DNA of 64,000 nt from Nitrospira lenta (GCF_900403705.1 NZ_OUNR01000018.1:185250-249249); one strand, 5' to 3'; shown: positions 8,932 to 18,514, numbered from the stretch's first letter. Numbers and translations: made by a program. The notes: generated by a model from the letters alone, not told the origin.

Positions 8932-10314
8932 TCACCATGGACGGGAGATATGTCCCTGACCTATTGTGGCCAAGCGGTTTCCGCTTACACCCCCACGCTG
9001 TAGAACTGGCACCGACGGATCTGAAGGTTTGCCATCAGCAATATTCCTGAGGGCTACTACCAACCCCATCATAATCCACAAGCTGGGATACCAGAGAGTC
9101 GAAATAAACACCCCGCTCACGATAAACCCAATCAAGCTTCCTTCCATGGCCATGGCCAGATACACACGAATGTCTTCTTTTGCACCAATTGTTTGGCCAT
9201 GCTTTTGCCTGGACAACGCAGGCGTAAACTTAGTCCTTACAAACTTCAGATCCTTGTAGCACTGGAGCAACATTCCGCCGATAATCAGAATCCCCGCGAG
9301 TCCCAATTCTGAAAGAAGGGTAACCCAGGCAGAGTGGGCTTGGCGGCCCGCGATCGACTTCGTATTGAATGTCCGGCCAGCCTCATACTGATTGAAGGTC
9401 CACGGGAAATTACTCTGTCCGATTCCTATAATCGGATTCGAGAAGAACATCTCCACCCCAATCCCCCAGGTATACAGCCGTTCAGCGCCTGTCCCTATTG
9501 CCATCGTCTCTTCGCTGGTTGCCGAGCTCATTTCATCCCAATATTTGTCAGGCGCCAGAATCAACATAAACACAACTGCGACGACCACTAAGATTAATGC
9601 GTTCAGTTTCTTCGGTGACCGATACCAGCAATACGCTCCCACTGAAGCCAATCCGATAAACCCACCGCGCGACAAGCTGGCCATTGCAGCAAGAATAAAT
9701 GTTCCCAGCATCCCCAAATACTTCAGCTTTTGCGACATTCCCTCCGCACCGAAAAACAGGAAATACCCGAACGGCGCGGCCATATCCATGACCATGCAGA
9801 AATCATTCTCGTCACCCATCCATGCCCCAATACCGACTCCGCCCTTGGCAATCCCCATGATGGCGAGAAAGGTATGAATTCCCATCCACAACTTCATCAC
9901 CGTCATCATTCTTTCGAGAGAGTTGACGAAGATCACGATACCGAGATAGACACAAAACAAAAGAAACATGTCCTTAAAGGTCATCAGCGCCCAATAGTTA
10001 TTCACCGCGAGCGGCACGTGAACCACCATAACCGCAAATAGTGGGATCCATAATTTGGTCTGCACTCTAGAAAAGTCCAGCTTCCCAGACATCACCACAT
10101 TCAAAAGGATTAAGACGGAGAGGCCCGTTCCGAATGGAATGGCCCGTAGCCCAGGAATTATTTCTTGCGGACGACCGAACTCAAAGAGGAGGTACGCCAG
10201 CACAAGGTAAAATCCGGCCTTGCTCTCCTGAGCTTGACGCAGAGGTGCGAGCCCCTTCGGTTTCCATTTGGGCGTTGCAGTAAGTGATGCTCCGCCAGCC
10301 TCAAACCCCTTCAT
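8932..10314 (-). CDS. O-antigen ligase/polymerase-like membrane protein (O-glycosylation ligase type)
   Basis: A polytopic protein of 460 residues with about ten hydrophobic helices. FEFGRPQEIIPGL near the first helices matches the exosortase-associated putative O-glycosylation ligase group of the Wzy/WaaL superfamily. The large periplasmic loop contains GRQAHSAWVTLLSELG, where the conserved HS/N of Wzy_C domains is expected. It should polymerise repeat units or join glycan to an acceptor on the periplasmic side. ATG 10314 follows AGGGGAG closely; GTG 10326 is an alternative. It overlaps the upstream glycosyltransferase by 14 bases. It is the only Wzy/WaaL candidate in the window. Confidence 0.8.
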   Translation of the reverse strand: MKGFEAGGASLTATPKWKPKGLAPLRQAQESKAGFYLVLAYLLFEFGRPQEIIPGLRAIPFGTGLSVLILLNVVMSGKLDFSRVQTKLWIPLFAVMVVHVPLAVNNYWALMTFKDMFLLFCVYLGIVIFVNSLERMMTVMKLWMGIHTFLAIMGIAKGGVGIGAWMGDENDFCMVMDMAAPFGYFLFFGAEGMSQKLKYLGMLGTFILAAMASLSRGGFIGLASVGAYCWYRSPKKLNALILVVVAVVFMLILAPDKYWDEMSSATSEETMAIGTGAERLYTWGIGVEMFFSNPIIGIGQSNFPWTFNQYEAGRTFNTKSIAGRQAHSAWVTLLSELGLAGILIIGGMLLQCYKDLKFVRTKFTPALSRQKHGQTIGAKEDIRVYLAMAMEGSLIGFIVSGVFISTLWYPSLWIMMGLVVALRNIADGKPSDPSVPVLQRGGVSGNRLATIGQGHISRPW

Positions 10315-11446
10315 GACTCCCCTCACCGTTACCAGGCGAAAGACTCGCGTATAGCGCTCGATACTGAATCACCATCTGTTCCAAACTAAACAATTCACGA
10401 ACCCGTGTTGCTCCCTGCGCAGAGAAGCGGTGCATCATGAGAGGATCCTCTAAGAGCTCAACCAGCTTGATGGCCAAACTTCCGGCATCTTCAGGAGCAA
10501 CCAAAAATCCCGTCTGGCCTTGATCGACTAACTCGGGATTCCCACCGACGGCGGTCGCCACCACCGGTTGTCCGGATGCCATCGCCTCAAGCAACGCCAA
10601 GGACAACCCCTCAGATAATGAGGGCAAGACAAACACATCCAACACTGACAGGAGTCTCGGAACGTCCGATCTCATCCCCAAGAAACGAATATTGTCCGCA
10701 ATGCCCAGCTGCTCTGCTTGCGCCTTAAGCGAGGCTTCCAGCTCCCCTCGCCCAATCACCAACAAGACCGCGCGGGGCCATCGCCGAATGATCTCCGGCA
10801 TCGCCGAGACGAGAAACCGATGCCCCTTGACCGGATAGAGACTGCCGACAACCCCCAACACAGGGTAGCGTCCGACAATCGCAAGCTCCGCCTTGCACGT
10901 GTGAGCCTCTTCATCTGCAACCGGCTGGGCCGCAGCAACACCGTTATAGATAACGTGAACCCGCCCCTCCTCAATACCCACCTTGTCACAGATAAACCGC
11001 TTCAAGTCTGCCGACACCGCCACCAGGCTGCCGTACCGGCTGACGAGTCGATAGGCCACTCGCCGGCGCCACTTCTCCCAGAAATAATTCTTCCCATGCA
11101 CCGTCGCAACAAGCGGCACACCTGCCATCTTAGCCAGAATCCAACCGCACATGATCGCGCTGAACTCATGCGCATGAATGAGCGCCACCCGTTCCTTACG
11201 GATCAGCTCCCAATATCCCAAGAACCATTGCAGACCTAAGACTCCCGCAATTGGGATGACGATGGTTCTAACCCCGAAGCGCTCACACTCCGTCTGCAAC
11301 CAGCCTGCTCGAAACAGTCCGACAATGACTCGCACTTGGCCCTGATTCAACGCCGCCGCAAGCGTGCTGATCATTCGTTCGGCTCCGCCGGGGCCACTGC
11401 TGGTCGACAGATGCAGCACCGTCGTCCTATGTGTGCCGACTGTCAT
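10301..11446 (-). CDS. GT4-family glycosyltransferase
   Basis: A 381-residue GT-B enzyme. GPGGAERMISTLAAAL near the N terminus is the usual acceptor-loop signature, and the C-terminal domain has GVVGSLYPVKGHRFLVSA, FLGMRSDVPRLL and EGLSLALLEAMASG (E-x7-E). The start ATG at 11446 overlaps the upstream phosphatase stop as ATGA, so the two are translationally coupled, and its end overlaps the ligase-like gene. It probably extends the lipid-linked repeat unit. Linkage and sugar are unknown. Confidence 0.86.
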   Translation of the reverse strand: MTVGTHRTTVLHLSTSSGPGGAERMISTLAAALNQGQVRVIVGLFRAGWLQTECERFGVRTIVIPIAGVLGLQWFLGYWELIRKERVALIHAHEFSAIMCGWILAKMAGVPLVATVHGKNYFWEKWRRRVAYRLVSRYGSLVAVSADLKRFICDKVGIEEGRVHVIYNGVAAAQPVADEEAHTCKAELAIVGRYPVLGVVGSLYPVKGHRFLVSAMPEIIRRWPRAVLLVIGRGELEASLKAQAEQLGIADNIRFLGMRSDVPRLLSVLDVFVLPSLSEGLSLALLEAMASGQPVVATAVGGNPELVDQGQTGFLVAPEDAGSLAIKLVELLEDPLMMHRFSAQGATRVRELFSLEQMVIQYRALYASLSPGNGEGSHEGV

Positions 11447-12093
11447 TTAACTGCCGAGGTATCTGAAAATAGCGGGCGTGCTTTCTGATCGCCGGCTCTC
11501 ATATCCAATCGGACAGCCAGAGCCTGGCAGCATCGCTTTACTTGCTGATAACAGGACCGAAAATCTTCATTGGTCCCACTGTAGGGATCTGCAATTTCAA
11601 GAGGACCGGTAGAATCAAAGCGACCCAATAAGACAACCTTCCCGATCGCCTTTGGGTACAGCCCATGAATCCGATCTTTTTGAGCCACCTCCATAACGAC
11701 AATCAGGTCTGACTTCTCGAGTAATTCCGCGTGCACTTGGGTCGTCGTATGCTTCTCAAGCGATAGCCCGTGTTCGAGCGCCGTGGCTTGAGCTTTAAGA
11801 TGGGCGGGTTTCCCAGGAGTTGTTTCAAGTCCCGCCGAACTGATGGTGAGTGGTCGCCCCGCTTGCAAGGCAAGCGCACGCAGACACACCTCGCCCAAGG
11901 GGCTCCGGCAGATATTGCCTTTGCAGACAAAGAGGACAGACTGCACGGAGTCCGGCAAGCGGACCGTCGCCCACCGCTCATACGGATGACGAATGAAGTT
12001 CAGCTTGCCGACGATATATCCCCCCGTCGCACGAAGCGCCCGCAGAAAAGTCCAGCAATGCGCTCCTACACTTGGCGTGTCACCCATGGTCAT
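11443..12093 (-). CDS. Low-molecular-weight protein tyrosine phosphatase (Wzb-like)
   Basis: 216 residues with the LMW-PTP P-loop C57-KGNIC-R63 followed by Ser64 and the general-acid loop DPYSG around Asp169. These cytoplasmic phosphatases remove phosphate from the C-terminal tyrosines of Wzc-type kinases, so the likely partner is the kinase at 57400, far away in the same locus. The first 50 residues precede the catalytic domain and exceed the usual 145-160-residue family length. It is ATGA-coupled on both sides, to the ATP-grasp gene before it and the glycosyltransferase after it. Confidence 0.88.
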   Translation of the reverse strand: MTMGDTPSVGAHCWTFLRALRATGGYIVGKLNFIRHPYERWATVRLPDSVQSVLFVCKGNICRSPLGEVCLRALALQAGRPLTISSAGLETTPGKPAHLKAQATALEHGLSLEKHTTTQVHAELLEKSDLIVVMEVAQKDRIHGLYPKAIGKVVLLGRFDSTGPLEIADPYSGTNEDFRSCYQQVKRCCQALAVRLDMRAGDQKARPLFSDTSAVK

Positions 12094-13304
12094 CGAGCTC
12101 CTTCTACTAACTGGCTAATCCACGCACGATATTCCATCAATGCCGGGCGAGGATCGCTTAGCGATTCCACTTCATAGTGCAAATTTCTCTGAAACAGCCT
12201 CGAAAAATCAGCCAAGCAACGCCACCGGGATGGGGCCTCTGACCCCAGATGGAGAGCCGTATTCGACCGTGTCAACCGCAGCAACAGGTGATCAAGATCT
12301 CCCAGGAGCCAGCGGGATCGCGTCCCGACATGATAGGCATTATTCGGTACAGCCACCGGCGATCCGCTCAGGATCTGATGGAGGAGATAGGGAAGGTTGA
12401 GTCCCGCATCAATCGCTAACTGCAAGGATCCCCAGAATCGCCCGTTGATCTCCATGAGTCTCGGGATCTTGGATGCTTTGTCAACCTTGAACTCGACCAT
12501 TGCCACTCCATGCCATTTCACATGTTCCAATAACTTGACCGCGTAGTCGGTCATGGGCTTGGGGAGTTCGATGCTTTCTCTCAACACGCTCACTCCACCA
12601 GCCGGCGGCTTTTCCCTGATTCGCCGATGCGCAAAGAGCGCGCAGGGCCGTCCATGATCAAAAAGCCCGAATACTCCCTGGCCCTCCCCCTCAACCCGTT
12701 GCTGAATGAGCGAGGGATTCTTCAAATAGGGCACCCGTCGATACAGATCAATCAACTCTTCCGCAGATGACACAAAATGCACGCTGGTCTTGCCCCATCC
12801 ACGGTCGGTCATCAACAGCGATCGCCCCGGCTTGACCACTACAGGGAATGATGTCACCTGATCGAGCACGGACGAGAGATCCCCGTCGGGGACATAGACC
12901 GTTGTGGGAATCGGCACGCCTAACGCTTGGGCAACTTTCATCAACCGGTATTTGTCAGATACTAATTCGTAACTTTCCAGCGGAGGGACAGCATTTAAGA
13001 CAGCAGCAGGAAATTGATCTCGTTTGGCTGCGAGTACCTGAGTTGTGGAGTCCGTTACCGGCATAATAGCGGTAATGCCTAACCGGCCGACCGCATCGAT
13101 CAAGCTCGCCACAAACCCGAAAGGATCTCCCAGCGGCGACGGATACTGCCAGGTCCGATGACAGTATTTCGAAACCCCTGCCAAGGACTTCAGCGTTTCT
13201 GATCCAACTACCACCGGGATGCCTGCCCGCCCCAAGCTTCGGGTCACCGCAAGAGCGGCACGCTCCTGACCATCTGTTACTAGTACGCAAGACTTCGACT
13301 CCAT
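12090..13304 (-). CDS. ATP-grasp enzyme (predicted carboligase, COG3919-like)
   Basis: This 404-residue protein starts with a Rossmann-like preATP-grasp domain (CVLVTDGQERAALAVTRSLG) and continues with ATP-grasp elements: FPVVVKPGRSLL (nucleotide-binding lysine), HGVAMVEFKVD and LMEINGRFWGSLQLAIDAG (metal-binding Glu/Asn). Family members join a carboxylate to an amine or thiol through an acyl-phosphate. Its place between a deacetylase and a phosphatase suggests it adds an amide-linked substituent to a sugar or carrier; that is inference. It ends in an ATGA overlap with the phosphatase. Confidence 0.75.
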   Translation of the reverse strand: MESKSCVLVTDGQERAALAVTRSLGRAGIPVVVGSETLKSLAGVSKYCHRTWQYPSPLGDPFGFVASLIDAVGRLGITAIMPVTDSTTQVLAAKRDQFPAAVLNAVPPLESYELVSDKYRLMKVAQALGVPIPTTVYVPDGDLSSVLDQVTSFPVVVKPGRSLLMTDRGWGKTSVHFVSSAEELIDLYRRVPYLKNPSLIQQRVEGEGQGVFGLFDHGRPCALFAHRRIREKPPAGGVSVLRESIELPKPMTDYAVKLLEHVKWHGVAMVEFKVDKASKIPRLMEINGRFWGSLQLAIDAGLNLPYLLHQILSGSPVAVPNNAYHVGTRSRWLLGDLDHLLLRLTRSNTALHLGSEAPSRWRCLADFSRLFQRNLHYEVESLSDPRPALMEYRAWISQLVEGAR

Positions 13305-13346
13305 TACGATTTTGGTCCTCTACAAATCCGTGACTCCGCCATCGGC

Positions 13347-14396
13347 TTAGCGAATACCGGACAGCGCCAACGCGAGTAATGAGTCTGATGAGCTACTGTC
13401 CTCATGCAGGCTGACCCTTTTCAATGCGTACGGATCCTCTGGGCAAACACCCTCCAGGCCAATTTCACAACCAACAGCCGCGCGATACCCGCTCTCCCCA
13501 ACCAGCTTCTGAATGCTCGGATTGAAATTCCCATTGGGGTAGCAAAATGCCGAGGATGGCGTGACTCCATGTTGAAGCATCGTATTTCGTGACTCGATTA
13601 ACTCGCGACTGACCTCCGGCAACGGAATGGCAGTCAAAATCCTGTGCGAGCAGGAATGCGATCCGAAGGACACGCCCTGAGCGGCCATCTCGCGCACCTC
13701 AGTCCAATCAAGAAGGACCCGCTCCGAAAGAAGGTCCATACCAAGGACATGACCGAGACGGTCGATGAGAGCTTCAATCTCCTCGACCTCTACTGCTTTA
13801 CAGAGTTCAATGATCGCACCGGAGTCAATCGGCCGGCCTGACTGCAGAGACAGAAAACTCCCCTCATCAGCGGACAGACGGACTCCGACTGCATCGGCCA
13901 ACATCGCTGATACTTCATCACGGATAGTCGAGCCACTCGTCTGCACTCTGGCCCGCTCCAAAACCAACATCATTCGATCGGGCCAAAACCATCGAGTTGT
14001 TCCAATGAAATCGGTCGCAAGAAAGATCGTCGCCGGAACCGCATACCTTCTCAGGATGGGAAAGGCGAACTGATAGTTATCCCTCCATCCATCATCAAAC
14101 GTGATGACACAGTAGGGCTCATCGCGCTTGAACTGGTTCGTCCGCCATAGCTCCAGCAGCTCATCCAAGGAGAGAATGGTAAAGTGCTCACGAAAATAGG
14201 CGATGTGAGCAGCAAACGACTCCTCCAGCATATACATGCCAGGCTGAATGTGCTGACGCTCAACCACCTTCTGAGGCACTACCCGGTGATAGGTCAGCAC
14301 AATCACGCGCCCCTGATGCCGGAACCGTGAAAGCCCGGAAACAGAATAGAATCCGCCTAATGCCCTCCAGGTTGCGGCCTTGAGACGTGCGATCAC
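13347..14396 (-). CDS. Polysaccharide deacetylase (NodB family)
   Basis: A 349-residue CE4-type deacetylase. Motif 1 TFDDGWRD has Asp101/Asp102 and motif 2 HSCSH supplies the metal histidines 247 and 251, so the metal site looks intact. VLTYHRVV near residue 33 is typical of the XrtA/polysaccharide-associated group. It removes N- or O-acetyl groups from a glycan, either a lipid-linked intermediate or the exported chain. No clear signal peptide is seen. The start is GTG at 14396, preceded by GAGGG at seven bases. A second, different deacetylase is at 55459. Confidence 0.85.
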   Translation of the reverse strand: MIARLKAATWRALGGFYSVSGLSRFRHQGRVIVLTYHRVVPQKVVERQHIQPGMYMLEESFAAHIAYFREHFTILSLDELLELWRTNQFKRDEPYCVITFDDGWRDNYQFAFPILRRYAVPATIFLATDFIGTTRWFWPDRMMLVLERARVQTSGSTIRDEVSAMLADAVGVRLSADEGSFLSLQSGRPIDSGAIIELCKAVEVEEIEALIDRLGHVLGMDLLSERVLLDWTEVREMAAQGVSFGSHSCSHRILTAIPLPEVSRELIESRNTMLQHGVTPSSAFCYPNGNFNPSIQKLVGESGYRAAVGCEIGLEGVCPEDPYALKRVSLHEDSSSSDSLLALALSGIR

Positions 14397-14464
14397 ACCA
14401 TCACCCTCGCTGCGCCATCAGATCATTCTTCCCAGGGTTCCACATTGTTGACAGACTCCCAGGC

Positions 14465-14617
14465 TTAGAACAGCGTATAGATAAAGGGGGCGACGGCCGA
14501 CCCCTGGGTCAAGACAATCAGGCTGCCGAGCAAAACAAGCACGAGAATAATCGGCAGGAGCCAGAACTTTTTCCGCTCTTTCATGAAGGCCCACAACTCT
14601 TGAATAAAATCGCCCAT
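14465..14617 (-). CDS. DUF5989 family small membrane protein
   Basis: A 50-residue gene, easily missed because of its size. It reads MGDFIQELWAFMKERKKFW, then a single hydrophobic helix ending LIVLTQGSAVAPFIYTLF. A perfect AGGAGG lies about seven bases before the ATG. The sequence matches DUF5989 proteins, which commonly sit beside SxtJ membrane proteins and NodU/CmcH-type carbamoyltransferases. The SxtJ gene is immediately upstream (27 bases), but the carbamoyltransferase is 8 kb away at 22531. Function is unknown; a membrane accessory for carbamoylation is the natural guess. Confidence 0.9.
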   Translation of the reverse strand: MGDFIQELWAFMKERKKFWLLPIILVLVLLGSLIVLTQGSAVAPFIYTLF

Positions 14618-14644
14618 CGGTCATCCTCCTGAAAGTAGATCTGT

Positions 14645-15043
14645 TCAGAACATGTTCTTCATATGCGTGGCCGGTCTAGGGTTACGAATCACTCGGTACG
14701 TTGGGGCATCGGGTTCAAATCCACGGCACATGGGGTCACGCCCTGTTAGCTTCATCACCAATCCCATTGGCGTCACAATCCCGTAAAATAGGATGCCCAA
14801 TATAATGCGGGTGTTGATCCAGCCCATCACATGCCCGATCCACATCCACCCTTGATACAGATACTTCAGGATGGCTGGGGCAACGAGTCCCACCACAGAC
14901 AAGAGCGCACCCAGCACAACGGCCCACTCTCGCATTGCCTCCTGTCGCCAGAGAAAGGGCCACAACCCGATCACGAGAAAGACCCCGCCGACCATGAGAC
15001 CGAACTGGCGGAGCGTTTTGTTCGTTACTTCAACATTTTCCAT
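14645..15043 (-). CDS. SxtJ family membrane protein
   Basis: 132 residues with two strong hydrophobic hairpins (about 14-32 and 40-62) and a third hydrophobic stretch near 80-97 ending GLVMKLTGRDPM. The overall pattern is that of SxtJ proteins, named after the saxitoxin cluster, where they accompany a carbamoyltransferase. It lies between a GT2 enzyme and the DUF5989 gene with short spacers, so it is part of the same operon. Biochemical role is unknown in the family. The conserved pairing with DUF5989 supports both calls. Confidence 0.85.
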   Translation of the reverse strand: MENVEVTNKTLRQFGLMVGGVFLVIGLWPFLWRQEAMREWAVVLGALLSVVGLVAPAILKYLYQGWMWIGHVMGWINTRIILGILFYGIVTPMGLVMKLTGRDPMCRGFEPDAPTYRVIRNPRPATHMKNMF

Positions 15044-15074
15044 TGGTTATCCCTTTCTGTACAGCCAAAACACG

Positions 15075-16223
15075 TTATCGCTTAGATGGAGTCCACGACA
15101 CGATACGCTCCCCACGACAATAGCGGACCCAGGCATCGAGTATCGAGACATTCACCATCACGAAAAATGACGGAATCCGCAGTATACCTACACTCGGCAA
15201 GCGCGTGGTGACAAGATAGGCAACCGCCACAGCATAAAACCCCGCTTGGGCTATCAATGTTCCTTGATAGAACCGAGATGATGACGCCAGCACGGCGTTG
15301 GCTCCCAACGCCCCAATCATTGCGAAAGGCACCAGCCACCGACATAGTTTATGACTGATCAGTTGCCAAGCGAACAGGTGATACCGAAACGGATTGAGAA
15401 GAGACAAACTCTTCATAAATACGGAGATCCCTCGGACTACCGTGCGGACCTTGCGCTCATATTCTTTCTTTGGGTCTACCAAATTCTTATAGAACCCGAT
15501 ACTCTCCGGGTCCGCTACCCCACGAAGCCCTAGCCTGACACTATTGAGCAGGGTATTGAAGTCACTTTGGAGATCCGGCGCCCAATTCTGGCACACGGTT
15601 CGACGAGCAGCAAAGAAAGACCCGCTCAACCCCACCAACGTGTTGACCCGCGTTTCGAGATTCCGGAGAAACATCTCGTAACGCACATACGCGCCTTCTC
15701 CACTCACCGATCCGTCCACATCGACAAACCGATCCACGCTGCTGACGCAACCGACCGTTGAGTCCGCGAAGTTCCGCACGATCGTGGAAATGGCCTGCGG
15801 TTCGAGCATCGTGGCCGTATCAGAAAATATCAGAATCGCTCCGGTCGTCGACTCGACGGCGTGTTTCTGCGCCGCCTCCTTCCCGCCCTTCACAACCGAC
15901 CGAACAAGTCGAACTCCAGACGGCCCATACGAGCGGACTAGATCATCGGTTCCGTCCGTGGAGCAGTCGGAGGCCACGACAATGTCGAGGCGCTCGCGGG
16001 GATAATCTTGCCGAAGGGTATTCTCCAATTTTTCCCGAATCCGTTTCTCCTCATTGTAGGCCGTGATAATCAAGGAGACCATCGGATGGCTCGGAGCTTT
16101 GCGCACAGGACGATCACGCAAGATTCCAATCGCCATCAGCAGCAGCGGATATCCCACATAGGCATAGAATACGAATGTGACCGACACCCAGAATATCGAG
16201 AGCATGCAATTAAATAGTGTCAT
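15075..16223 (-). CDS. GT2-family membrane glycosyltransferase
   Basis: A 382-residue GT-A enzyme with one N-terminal helix (about 5-33), the catalytic domain (LIITAYNEEKRI, VASDCSTDGTDDL, then the DxD-like SDT near 134) and a C-terminal group of three or four helices. The layout is that of membrane GT2 enzymes that face the cytoplasm. The stop is 31 bases before the SxtJ start and the aminotransferase upstream ends six bases away, so it is in the same operon. Sugar specificity is not predictable. Confidence 0.85.
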   Translation of the reverse strand: MTLFNCMLSIFWVSVTFVFYAYVGYPLLLMAIGILRDRPVRKAPSHPMVSLIITAYNEEKRIREKLENTLRQDYPRERLDIVVASDCSTDGTDDLVRSYGPSGVRLVRSVVKGGKEAAQKHAVESTTGAILIFSDTATMLEPQAISTIVRNFADSTVGCVSSVDRFVDVDGSVSGEGAYVRYEMFLRNLETRVNTLVGLSGSFFAARRTVCQNWAPDLQSDFNTLLNSVRLGLRGVADPESIGFYKNLVDPKKEYERKVRTVVRGISVFMKSLSLLNPFRYHLFAWQLISHKLCRWLVPFAMIGALGANAVLASSSRFYQGTLIAQAGFYAVAVAYLVTTRLPSVGILRIPSFFVMVNVSILDAWVRYCRGERIVSWTPSKR

Positions 16224-16229
16224 GAGACG

Positions 16230-17483
16230 CTAGTGTTTGGCCTGGGCGTGAGGAGGACCTGCCTTCACCGTACCACTTGAAACTGAGGGCTCCACCTGGG
16301 CCGCCAGTACCTGTTCGATCTTTAGACGGTCCTGCGCCGACACAAACTGGTGCGTGGGCAAAGTCACCAATCGATCAACGACTTCCTGAGCCCCGGGGTA
16401 CCTCCGCCCGGCCAATTGTCCGGCCAATTCCAGTATGTCCTGAACGGTAGCCGGATAGTTAGGACTTAACCCCGCCCCCTGCTCACGACTTAGCCGACAG
16501 ACCACCTCTTTGGCTTTTCGGTCTCTCACTAGCACAGGCAGCCGGAGATAGAGCGAGCCCTTTCCCATGATCGGCTGTACACCCTTCCGGACGAAATCCA
16601 GCCCTTCAACGAGCCATCGCGCACGAGAAGACCGGTCCTGATTGGCTTGCCCCAATCTCCGTTGCCAACCATCGAGCAAATGTGCTCGAACATCATCCAT
16701 TCGAAACATCTGAAAGTCCGTGTAAAACTTGGTCTCCCCCAACCCAAGGAAGGGAAGCCCTACGGGAAACCAGTACAGCACCGGATGGATAAAAATGCGC
16801 ATCACGAGAAGTTCTAGCCAATTGCGAAAGACATCAAACCAAGGAGTTTCTGGCAAATTCGCGTATTCCGCTTCGATCGCCTCCGCAATCGGGGCAGAGC
16901 TGGTCAGAATGATGCCTCCTGTGCCACAGGTCATATTCTTTCCCCGCCCCAGACTGTAAAATCCGACATCCCCGATCGTTCCAAGCAACCGGTCGCCTGC
17001 CTGCCCCCCCATCGCCTGGGCGGCATCTTCAACCACAAGGATGCCTTTCTCTCCACACAATTGCTTCACTCGCTCGGTGTCCGCGGGACGGCCAAACAGA
17101 TGGGTCGATACGACACAGAGAACGTTTGCGTTGAGTAATCCCTCAAGCTCGGTAAAGTTGAAGTCGAGCGTATTCGGATCCACATCGCACAGCACGACCT
17201 CCAATTCGGCTTTTACAACCGCGGACGGAACGGAAAAACACGTATAGGCAGGAATGATCACCTGCCGCCTTTCACTCACGCCAGCCAGCGATTTGAGAAT
17301 GACCGTCAGAGCCGCTTTCCCGGACGACACAAGAAAGGCCGCGCGCACGGCATAATGGGCCTTCAGCTCACTGACCAGACGCGCTCGGTACTTCTTGCCA
17401 CCCCAGAGACTACCGACGGAACACAGGAGATTCCCAAACGGAAGTGGAGCTGCTGTCGGTGGAATAGTTCGCTGCGGTGTCAT
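16230..17483 (-). CDS. DegT/DnrJ/EryC1-family PLP aminotransferase
   Basis: With start 17483 the protein has 417 residues and begins MTPQRTIPP; this ATG forms an ATGA overlap with the FemAB-like stop, whereas the longer frame overlaps it by 67 bases. Family motifs are VSSGKAALTVIL, PAYTCFSVPSAVV, EDAAQAMGG (Asp153 on the pyridine nitrogen) and SLGRGKNMTCGTGG with Lys182 as the PLP lysine. These enzymes usually transaminate a 3- or 4-keto nucleotide sugar with glutamate, which would place an amino sugar in the glycan. The SLGRGKN variant also occurs in exosortase-associated loci, so a non-sugar substrate is possible. Confidence 0.82.
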   Translation of the reverse strand: MTPQRTIPPTAAPLPFGNLLCSVGSLWGGKKYRARLVSELKAHYAVRAAFLVSSGKAALTVILKSLAGVSERRQVIIPAYTCFSVPSAVVKAELEVVLCDVDPNTLDFNFTELEGLLNANVLCVVSTHLFGRPADTERVKQLCGEKGILVVEDAAQAMGGQAGDRLLGTIGDVGFYSLGRGKNMTCGTGGIILTSSAPIAEAIEAEYANLPETPWFDVFRNWLELLVMRIFIHPVLYWFPVGLPFLGLGETKFYTDFQMFRMDDVRAHLLDGWQRRLGQANQDRSSRARWLVEGLDFVRKGVQPIMGKGSLYLRLPVLVRDRKAKEVVCRLSREQGAGLSPNYPATVQDILELAGQLAGRRYPGAQEVVDRLVTLPTHQFVSAQDRLKIEQVLAAQVEPSVSSGTVKAGPPHAQAKH

Positions 17484-18514
17484 GGCAAATACTTCACCAC
17501 ATGTGGACCAACCAGATTTGCGATGGGTATCGGAAGTCGTTTCCACAGGGCAATAACCGCCTTGTACTTGGGGTTGTCCGGATTCAATTCCGGAAGCGCG
17601 CGTCCCTCAGAGAGCCAGTAATACCAGTACAACTGGTGCGGCTGCGCGCCCCATTGCGCTTTGAAACGATACGTTCCACTGTCGATAGAGGATCGGCCAA
17701 AATCAAACTCTCGAAATCCCTCTCGACAGGCAAACTCCAGGACAGCCCCGTACAAAAGCATGTTGGGAGACAGTCGGCTAAAGCGCTTGTCTGACGCAGC
17801 CCAGGGGATTTCAAGTCTATTCCGAAAGCCGTACAGGAACCCTGACGCAAGTGGATTTCCTTTGAGATAGACTACGCACAATCGCGCTTCTTTGGGAAAC
17901 GTCTCAAGAATGGCTTCAAAGAAACCCTTCTCGTACACCGGCGTACCGAGGTCCCGCATACATCGAGCAAATACACGATAATAGTCACCAAGCAATTCCG
18001 TTCCGCCGACCTTGACGTCCATGCCCTCTTTCTGCGCCCGCCGCACCTGGCTGCGTAGCTTGGAGGGAAATGCCGTTAATAAGGTTTCATAGTCCGGTGG
18101 TAACGCCAGTCGCATCGATACTTTCTTCGATCGGACGGGCCACTCAGTTGCAAGCGGCTCATCCTGTCTCAATTCGATATGAGCCGCTCCCATCTCCTGA
18201 GCCGCAACCGCTGCGGCGCTCAGCAGCGCGCGAGCCGTATCCGCATCATCAGCCAACACTCCGCCATAGTTGAAGAATGCCATCGACGTGAGAAATCTCC
18301 CAAACATCGGACTCTTCGTGAAGATAAGAGGGAGGACGCCGCGGATTTTTCCCTCTTCATCCTTGGCCATTAGGTAAGGCGTGGGATGGCTAAAGACATT
18401 CTGAATGACACTCCGCCAAGCAAGCAGATGATAGCCTGACGACTGCGGGTGATTTATTACGTACTGATCCCACAAGGCTTCGTCATAGGAGTCCTGGATG
18501 AATGCGATGTTCAC
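17480..18514 (-). CDS. FemAB-related protein, exosortase/PEP-CTERM-associated type
   Basis: Family members of this type carry WDxxV...HP near residue 15, GVLPLIFTKSPMFGR, a YGG loop and EFDFGRSSIDSGTYRFKAQW near the C terminus, all present here. The fold is a pair of GNAT domains; FemAB enzymes transfer aminoacyl groups from tRNA to an amino acceptor. GTG 18514, preceded by GGCAGGA, gives 344 residues; an upstream GTG at 18640 would overlap the neighbouring glycosyltransferase by 85 bases. It may attach an amino acid to the glycan or to a secreted protein, which is inference. Confidence 0.82.
   Translation of the reverse strand: MNIAFIQDSYDEALWDQYVINHPQSSGYHLLAWRSVIQNVFSHPTPYLMAKDEEGKIRGVLPLIFTKSPMFGRFLTSMAFFNYGGVLADDADTARALLSAAAVAAQEMGAAHIELRQDEPLATEWPVRSKKVSMRLALPPDYETLLTAFPSKLRSQVRRAQKEGMDVKVGGTELLGDYYRVFARCMRDLGTPVYEKGFFEAILETFPKEARLCVVYLKGNPLASGFLYGFRNRLEIPWAASDKRFSRLSPNMLLYGAVLEFACREGFREFDFGRSSIDSGTYRFKAQWGAQPHQLYWYYWLSEGRALPELNPDNPKYKAVIALWKRLPIPIANLVGPHVVKYLP

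Noticed and set aside
17484..17546. Longer start for the aminotransferase
   Set aside because: It would overlap the FemAB-like gene by 67 bases; the ATGA-coupled start at 17483 is more likely.
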